Below are positions 57,262 to 64,000 of a DNA stretch of 64,000 bases, one piece after another. This stretch comes from Cymodocea nodosa (lineage: Eukaryota; Streptophyta; Magnoliopsida; Alismatales; Cymodoceaceae). Positions within the stretch are counted from its first letter, which is position 1. Each line of letters begins with the position of its first letter. The DNA lies in contig JAZBRI010000011.1 in NCBI GenBank assembly GCA_036874045.1, positions 9,167,501-9,231,500 of the forward strand, read 5' to 3'. Under the pieces are notes generated by a model that worked only from the letters and a program-made list of their open reading frames with translations, made no database searches and was not told the DNA's origin. Position numbers and translations under genes: made by a program.

Positions 57262-58125
57262 ACCATGAAATGACATTTTTCCCAATTTAGAATCAAACTT
57301 TTTTCCACATAGTGTTTTAATATTTAGTCTAAATTGTTTAAACACACTTCATATGAAGTTTTATAAATAGTAAAATCATCCATAAATATTTCTAAAAAAT
57401 CTTTAGTCATTCCAGTGAAGATGCCCTACATACACCTTTGAAAGGTGGTTGGTGCATTGCATAATCTGAATGGCATTCTCTTAAAAGCATAAGTTCTATT
57501 AGGACGGGTGAAAGTTGTTTTCTCTTGATCCTCTAATGCTACTAGAACTTGGTTATATCCTGAATACCCGTCTAAGAAACAAAAATATTCATGCCTTGTT
57601 AATCTCTCTAACATTTGATCTATAAAAGGTAAGGGAAAATGATCTTTCCTAGTCACAGCATTTAGCTTTCTATAATCTATGCACACTCTCCAACCTGATT
57701 GAATTATAGTAGGTATCAAGTCCTAACTTTTATTCCTAATAATTGTTAATCCTGATTTCTTGGGAACTACATGGATTGGACTAACCCATGAGCTATCAGA
57801 AATTGGATAATTTATGTCATTATCTAACCATTTCACTATTTTCTTCTTGACTACTTCTTTAAGGTTTGGATTTAATCTCCTCTCAGGAATTCGAACTAGT
57901 TTAGCATTCTCTTCTAAATATATGTGGTGACAGCATAAAGTTGCACTTAACCCTTTTATATTAGTCAGTCCATCCTATTGCTTCTTTATAAGTTTTTACT
58001 ACTTTTAATTTAGCAATTTGATCCTCTTTTAAATCTGAAGCAATAATGATTGGACATGTTCGTTTTTCTTCCAGAAATATATAGGTGAATTCAGGAGGTA
58101 AAGGTTTTAATTATAAATGTTGCTC
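57262..58125 (-). pseudogene. Element F pol: RT N-terminal half
   Basis: Sense reading covers TYIFLEEKRTCPIIIASDL, HHIYLEENAK, VVPKKSGL, GWRVCIDYRKLNAV, HFPLPFIDQMLERL, FLDGYSGYNQ, FKRMPFRLCNA and the FMDDF active site. It is interrupted by the T solo LTR just before GIVLGHV. The FQRCM* amber codon at 57426-57428 is shared with A and C. Other stops are near 57722 and 57965. Confidence 0.85.
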
Positions 58126-58900
58126 ATCAGAAGTTAGAGCTCCTAATTGAACATCATCATTTCCTATATTAATCTCTTCCTGATCTCCTTTTACATTTAT
58201 GCTTTCACTTTCTTCTAAGTTTTCAGAATTGAGTTGCCTATTTAATTCTTCTTAAATCACATCATCTAGCATATCTCCTTCATCCTCTAAAAAGTCTATA
58301 GTATGTAAGGACATTTCTAACTCTTCAAATTTTTCTGGTTTGAAAATGTTTAATTGAGTATCCTCATTACCATATGCCAACTTCATTATTCCAATTTTAC
58401 AATTTATAACAGCCCTTGATGTTGCTAAGAATGGTATTCCCAAAATTAAAGATGTATCATGATTTTCATGCTTAATTTGTTGGGAATCCAAAATTACAAT
58501 ATTAATAGAATATATGAAATTTTTAATTTTAATTAAGACATCCTCTATTTTTCCTCTAGGGTATTTTATACTTCTATTAGCTAATTGAATAACAGTCCTA
58601 GTAGGAGTTAAGCTTTCTAATCCTAAGGGCGCAAATATATCACTTGGCATAACATTTATACCTACACCTAGGTCTATTAAGGTTCTTTCTAGAATGGTAT
58701 TTCCTTTAGTGCATGATATAACAGGAATTCGAGGATTAGATAACTTTTTAGGAAGTTGTGGCAGAAATAGGGAACTACTTTGCTTAGCTAAAAAGACTTT
58801 CCTTAAAACTTTTTGCTCTCTTTTCTTAGTATGCCAATCCTTAAGAAATTTAGCACAAGGTGGCATTTTCTGCAATAAGTTTAACAAAGGAATGTTAACT
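58126..58900 (-). pseudogene. Element F protease and acidic linker
   Basis: Frame 58887-58252 has SSLFLPQLPKKLSNPRIPV, the retropepsin site LIDLGVGINVMPSDIF (Ala of DLGA replaced by Val), VIQLANRSIKYPRG, LILGIPFLATSRA and DTQLNIFKPEKFEE. It ends at a stop in MLDDVI*EELNRQ, followed by the linker to RT. Confidence 0.85.
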
Positions 58901-59900
58901 TGTACTTTTTCAAAAATTTCACTAATTTTTTCTTATTTTTCAGGAAATGTTTGTTGTAATCTTTCAGGATAGGGTGCTAATGATTGTGATTTAAAATATT
59001 CTTTTTCTTTCATTTGATTTGTTTGATCATTTTTAGTCTCATTTTCAGATTCAGATCTTTCTTCATTGATTTCTAAGTTTTCAAATATTACATTCTCATT
59101 ATTATTTTGATTTTTTCTCTTATCCACCTTCATATTACTTTCTTTTTGAATTTTTGGTGGTATATCAGTTTCAGATCTTAATGTTATACATACATCTTCC
59201 AGATTTTCGTTACTTTCATGATGTTCTTGTATATGATTTTCATGATTATGATCTTCAACTGTTTTTAGTTTTAAATTGCATTCTTTAAATTCTATTGCAT
59301 TAGTATTTTCTTTTGTTAGTATGTCTTGCAAATTATGCAAATCTATAATATTAAAATTTTCATTTGTGTTGTCTTGTTGCATAACTTGTAATTTCATTGT
59401 AAATTCATCCAATGGTTTCAATTTTCTTTCCAGATTATCTAATCTCATTGCATTCAATTTTTAATCAATTTTCATTATGGTATTTTCAGTTTCGTAAATG
59501 ATATCAATTTTAGGTTCTGAATATTCTTCTCTATAGTTTAATTGGTTGACTTCTTATTGTTGACACATATATTATTCTAGTTTGTCCATGTTTCCCTCTA
59601 AGCTACACTCCAGTGTGTCATACCTATCTCAAACTTCTTTGTCTGTCACCATATTACACATTCTAAACTGACTATCAATTGGGTAAACCATAGGATTTTC
59701 ATACTCAGCTCTATTATATTGAAGATAATTCATTTGTTGTTCATGTGATTTAACCATCTACAATCATCTCAGTTTCAAACAATCAGAAATGTCGTGACCT
59801 TCCAAATTGCAGAATTCACATATGCTAACTACAGGTTTCAGAAATCTTTAAGCATAAGCATATGTCATATTCTTAATTATAGAATAAAACACACACACTC
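58901..59900 (-). pseudogene. Element F gag, starting at the zinc knuckle
   Basis: Just after the PBS the sense strand reads a short leader and a well-preserved CCHC knuckle, ICEFCNLEGHDISDC (near 59810-59850). Then come SHEQQMNYLQYNRAEYEN, stops in the middle, and a frame of 174 codons (59457-58933) with MNAMRLDNLERKLK, RSETDIPPK and LAPYPERLQQTFPEK. The capsid domain is absent. Confidence 0.82.
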
Positions 59901-59950
59901 CTCTTGCTATTAAAACAAAACAGCACTCATAGTTGCTTAGCTTCTCAATC

Positions 59951-59968
59951 TCCCCGATAACGGCGTCA
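59951..59968 (-). other. Element F primer-binding site
   Basis: Minus strand TGACGCCGTTATCGGGGA, 15 of 18 bases of the tRNA-Asp-type PBS, with AGTTTTC between it and the LTR end at 59976. A second PBS-like core lies inside the LTR at about 60013-60030. Confidence 0.88.
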
Positions 59969-59975
59969 GAAAACT

Positions 59976-61957
59976 TGTATTGATGTGAAAGGTTAGATCA
60001 AACAACTAGTCCCAGCAACGACGCTAGAAAACTTGTTTTGGGGTTTGTTAACTTCTGTTTTTACTTGTTTAATTTGTCTTTATGCTTATATCAATAATTA
60101 CTTTTAGAAGTAAACTAACAACCTTTCACACAAATTAGATATTAATTCCAATTTATATTTTAACTACAAGTGCATAGTGTATATTGTATTTGTGTGCAAG
60201 TACAGGTCGATCCCACAAAGATTGAGTAAGAATTGTGTACTGTCTTGATTTTTATATTGGAGTTTATGTATTCAGTTAAGCACTCTGTTGAGTTACAGTT
60301 AACCTTGTGGACTAATAAGTTAACTCCCCGAGTTCATCTTTCTAGTTTAATACTTCTATTTACAAAGGAATTTGACCAACCATTAGGTAGTTCCACAGAT
60401 TGTAAATAATATCAATTAAGCTCTTTAATGCTAGTTAAGATTAGATTTATCCTTAAGCAACACTAACATTCAGGTATTTCAAACAGTAACCATTAAAATC
60501 TTTAAGTATTTGGAACAAATCAATTTTAGTAAATTGTAAAACTATTATCTATTTTCGGAATCAAACAAATATAAAACATTCACAATACTGACAATGATAA
60601 CATTAATCACGATACAAAACAAACAATACAACACTTTAATACTAAATGTAAACACAGATAAGTTGTTGTTTTTGGTATTTTTGTTTTGATATGTTCCTGA
60701 AGATGAATGAAAGGTGAAATGTAAAAATCTCTATTGATAGTAAAAACTTCCGTCACTACATGCGATGCGATTACACCACTGAAAACTTAATCACTTACAA
60801 TCTTGTCTCCTCTCTTTATAAAATTGCGAGTCCAAAATTGTAAGATGATCTCCTCTTCAGCATACTAGCATCAACCCGAAACCAAGGCTAAAAGCTTTAC
60901 GATCTCTTGAGATATGAGTTGGTGCTTGGTGAAAATGGCTTCCCTTCTCGCGACGTGATCACTCCTCACAGTAGTTGTCAAGCACCATGTTTGGCTCGGA
61001 ATCGACTCGACATCAGAAAAGTATTCTCATAGACCTCCGATGGTTGGTGATTATGGTGGTGGTGTGGAGCTTTAGGGAACTTCCAACGTTGCTTGTAGTT
61101 AGCGTGGTTCTCCACACTCTTTGCACACACTTTTTCTTCGTCTTTTATATTTCTTATAGTAGTAACTGCTCCTGCTTACATGATCGGTTAGATTTCCTTC
61201 ATTCATATCAACGATGGTGATTTCTTCTTTCTTACACAAGTGAATTCCTACGTGATACTTGCAATCATGGTTTTTCTTCGAATGTCTTGTTTCTGTAACT
61301 GCTACAGTGGCATATTAGAAAATATATGGTCTATGGAGTTATAGATAACTCAACAGACTTCCTTCGTTGATTTAACTATAAAACACGTGCAATAAAGAAA
61401 TAAGCTATTAACATAACTTGTTACCTTAGTATGTATTCATGTAACTCAATGTGTATAGTTATGCTAACTTAACAAGTTAAACATGTGCATCTCACGTGAT
61501 ATACTAAAGCATTTAAATTCAACACGTGCATAATTCTAACTTAACAAGTTCAGATATTTCAGATACTTACGAACCTAACTATCCGATGCCCAGATGCATT
61601 TCGGATAGTTAATAGATAACTTACCGAAAATCCACTTAAGTCATGCATTAAGGTTTCAACATGTGTATTCTAGGAAATAATAAAATATTTTTTAAAACAT
61701 ATTATCTAGTACATGTAGTATAACTCTCCAAAATAACAGAAAGTTCGGATACTTAAGAATTTTACAGCCTACAATTCACCGATAGTTCAAAAATGTACTA
61801 AATTAACATTAATTCCTTGAAATTATGTAGATTCTTTCATTAAAACATATAACAGTGCAATTATAACATAATGACTTAATTCTCATATGATAAGCTAAAT
61901 ATTATGCAATTAACCATCATTTAATCGTTAATATTATGAACTTTTTCATTCTAAACA
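59976..61957 (-). repeat. Element F 5' LTR
   Basis: 1982 bp, plus-strand TGTATTGATGTGAAAGG ... TTCATTCTAAACA, followed by duplication ATGGT. Its sense 3' end carries a PBS-like unit (minus CTAGCGTCGTTGCTGGG, about 60013-60030). It has the usual family blocks, a CATTTCGGATAGTTAATAG repeat unit near 61595, and CACGTG near 61386. Confidence 0.9.
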
Positions 61958-64000
61958 ATGGTCAACATTTAGATTTGAAACATTTATCTCCTGAATTAAC
62001 CTATATATTTCTAAAAGAAAAACAAACATGTCTAATCATTATTGCTTTAGATTTAAAAGAGGATCAAATTTCTAAATTAAAAGATGTAGTAAAAACTTAT
62101 AAAGAAGCAATAAGATGAACTATGACTGATATGAAAGGGTTAAGTGCAATTATATGCTGTTACCACATATATTTAGAAGAGAATGTTAAACCTATTAGAA
62201 TTCCTAAGAGGAGATTAAATCCAAACCTTAAAGAAATAGTTAGGAAGGAAATAGTGAAATGGTTAGATAATGATATAATTTATCTGATTTTTGATAGCTC
62301 ATGGGTTAGTCCAATCCATGTAGTTCCCAAGAAATCAAGATTAACAGTTATTAGGAATGAAAGTCAGGACTTGATACCTACTAGAATTTAATCAGGTTGG
62401 AGAGTGTGTATAGACTATAGAAAGCTGAATGCTATGACTAGGAAAGATCATTTTCCTTTACCTTTTATAGATCAAATGCTAGAGAAATTAGTAGGGAAAG
62501 AATATTTTTGTTACCTAGACGGGTATTCAGGATATAACCAAGTGCTAGTAGCATTAGAGGATCAAGAGAAAACAATTTTCACATGTCCTAATGGAACTTA
62601 TACTTTTAAGAGGATGTCATTCGGATTATGTAATGCATCAACTACCTTTCAAAGGTGTGTGCAGGGCATATTCACTAGAATGATTGAAGATTTTAAAAAA
62701 ATATTTATGGATGATTTTACTGTATATGGAACTTCATATGAAGTGTGTTTAAACAATTTAGACCAAGTATTAAAACACTATGTGGAAAAAAACCTGGTTT
62801 TAAATTAGGAAAAATGTCACTTCATGGTTAAACAAGGAATAGTCTTAGGACATGTTGTTTCAAAGAAAGGGCTGGAAGTAGATAAAGCTAAAATAGAAGT
62901 AATTTCTAAGCTACTAGAATCTAAATCAGTAAAAGATATTAGATTATTTCTAGGACATGCTGGATTTTATAGAAGATTCATTAAAGATTTTAGCAAAATA
63001 GTTAGACCTTTAACTAATCTATTAAAAGATGTCCCATTTAACTTTGATAAAAATTGCAAAGAAGCATTTTTCAAGCTTAAAACTAGCTTAATTTTAACTC
63101 CTATAATACAAGCACTTGATTGGAGCCATCCATTTGAATTAATGTGCGATGCATCTGATTTTGCTGTAGGAGCAGTGTTGGGACAAAAGATAGAAAAATC
63201 CCCTAAAGTGATTCATTATGCAAGCAAAACTTTAAATGATGCTCAAGTTAATTATACAACTACTAAAAAAGAACTATTAGCTGTTGTGTTTGCCTTAGAG
63301 AAGTTTAGATCATATCTGATTGGAACTAAAGTGATAGTATACACGAATCATTCGGCTTTAAAACACCTAATAGCAAAGAAAGAGACTAAACCTAGATTGA
63401 TCCGATGGATACTATTATTGCAAGAATTTGATCTAGAAATTAAAGATAAAAAAGGTTGTGAGAATGTAGTAGCAGATCATTTATCAAGATTACAAATAGA
63501 AAAATCAAATATTGAAATTAAGGATAATTTTCTTGATGAACAATTAATGACCATAAACACAATGCCTTGGTATGCAGACATAGTTAATTACTTAATTACT
63601 GGTTTAACACCTAAAGATTGGAATAGACAGGATAAGAAATTGTTCTTTTCAAGAGTAAAATATTACTATTGGGAAGACCCATACTTATTTAAGAAATGTT
63701 TTGATCTGGTTTTAAGGAGGTGTGTTCTAGAAACTGAATATGAGAGCATATTGTCTTTCTGCCATGACCAAGCATGTGGAGGACATTTTGGTTCAGGAAA
63801 AACTATTGCTAAAATTCTACAATGTAGATTCTATTGGCTAACACTATTCAGAGATGCTCATAAATATTGCTTAAGTTGTTTAAGATGTCAACAAATAGGA
63901 AAGATATCAAAGAAGAATATGATGCCTTTGAATCTTATTGTTGAAGTGGAAATCTTTGATGTGTGGGGAATAAATTTTATGGGTTTATTTCCTATGTCTA
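61958..64000 (+). pseudogene. Element E pol: RT, RNase H and integrase N-terminus (to window end)
   Basis: Starts GQHLDLKHLSPELTYIF and reads through RT ([34 protein letters not shown]), RNase H and the integrase zinc region ([22 protein letters not shown]) to WGINFMG at the right edge. Stops lie after EAIR, after PTRI and after NLVLN. The QRCVQG site keeps CAG where A, C and F have TAG. RNase H E and D are changed (TTKKELL, YTNHSAL) and the first integrase D is N (GINF), all G-to-A type. Confidence 0.9.

Larger units (their letters stand above)
54524..61957 (-). mobile_element. Element F: Athila-type element inserted in E
   Basis: Flanked by ATGGT at 54519-54523 and 61958-61962. In sense: complete 5' LTR (61957-59976), PBS, gag, protease, RT, part of RNase H, then a deletion into the 3' LTR, which keeps only 54851-54524. 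Integrase and everything downstream are gone. A T-family solo LTR (55466-57261) interrupts RT. The left terminus TGTATTGATGTGAAA shows that the LTR includes the first PBS-like unit. Confidence 0.92.
51040..64000 (+). mobile_element. Element E: Athila-type element, runs off the window
   Basis: Plus-strand member of the same family as A and C: 5' LTR 51040-52686, PBS 52695-52712, gag, protease and linker to 54523, then a nested insertion (F, 54524-61957), then pol from 61958 to the window end inside integrase. The two halves join exactly at LGALASDG / QHLDLK when F is removed. Multiple stops and altered catalytic residues make it non-functional. Confidence 0.9.

Noticed and set aside
51040-64000. 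Reading E and F as one long inverted element
   Set aside because: The ATGGT duplication and the exact continuity of E's pol across F show insertion of one element into another.

Overview
The window is a nested retrotransposon cluster in the nuclear genome of a flowering plant. It holds one clear host gene. The evidence is AT-rich DNA, plant-lineage Ty1/copia and Ty3/gypsy (Athila-type) proteins, plant-style primer-binding sites, and a plant receptor-kinase gene. The kinase exons are strikingly GC-rich beside very AT-rich repeats, a contrast common in monocots, but the species cannot be named.

Left part (1-13180): a minus-strand copia element (Copia-1; 5' LTR 5950-7715, gag-pol 5935-1017) sits in a minus-strand LTR of a second family, here called T (7716-9175). 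After it come a scrambled Athila fragment D (9176-11543) and copia/T LTR pieces up to 13180.

Centre (13181-42055): a minus-strand Athila-type element, C, is bounded by the 5-bp duplication CTAAC and interrupts a T LTR (12948-13180 and 42056-42624). Copia-2 (13941-19285, duplication CTTTT) sits in C's 3' LTR. A second element of the same family, A (25194-38624), sits in C's pol gene at CCCAT. In sense order, A has PBS, a gag that starts at a zinc knuckle, protease, RT, RNase H, integrase, a large extra ORF, an F-box-type passenger gene, the PPT and an LTR. C carries a fuller copy of the same passenger (22143-23282).

Middle right (42625-51039): a copia 3' end and LTR (43269-46636) is split by a solo LTR (44489-46222, duplication ACTAT). 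Next is the host gene (46773-48173, minus): a SOBIR1-like receptor kinase with signal peptide, transmembrane GxxxGxxxG segment and complete kinase, but no leucine-rich repeats. A hairpin-type (MITE-like) repeat lies upstream, followed by more LTR fragments.

Right part (51040-64000): a plus-strand Athila-type element, E, runs off the window. It is interrupted by a minus-strand element of the same family, F (54524-61957, duplication ATGGT), which itself contains a T solo LTR (55466-57261, duplication ACCAT).

All retrotransposon genes seen carry stops or frameshifts, so none looks autonomous. Main points of interest: an Athila lineage that carries and amplified an F-box-type gene; LTR ends that have absorbed primer-binding-site units; two independent self-insertions at the same base of pol; palindrome and G-box arrays shared by LTRs of unrelated superfamilies; and a SOBIR1-like kinase without its LRR ectodomain.
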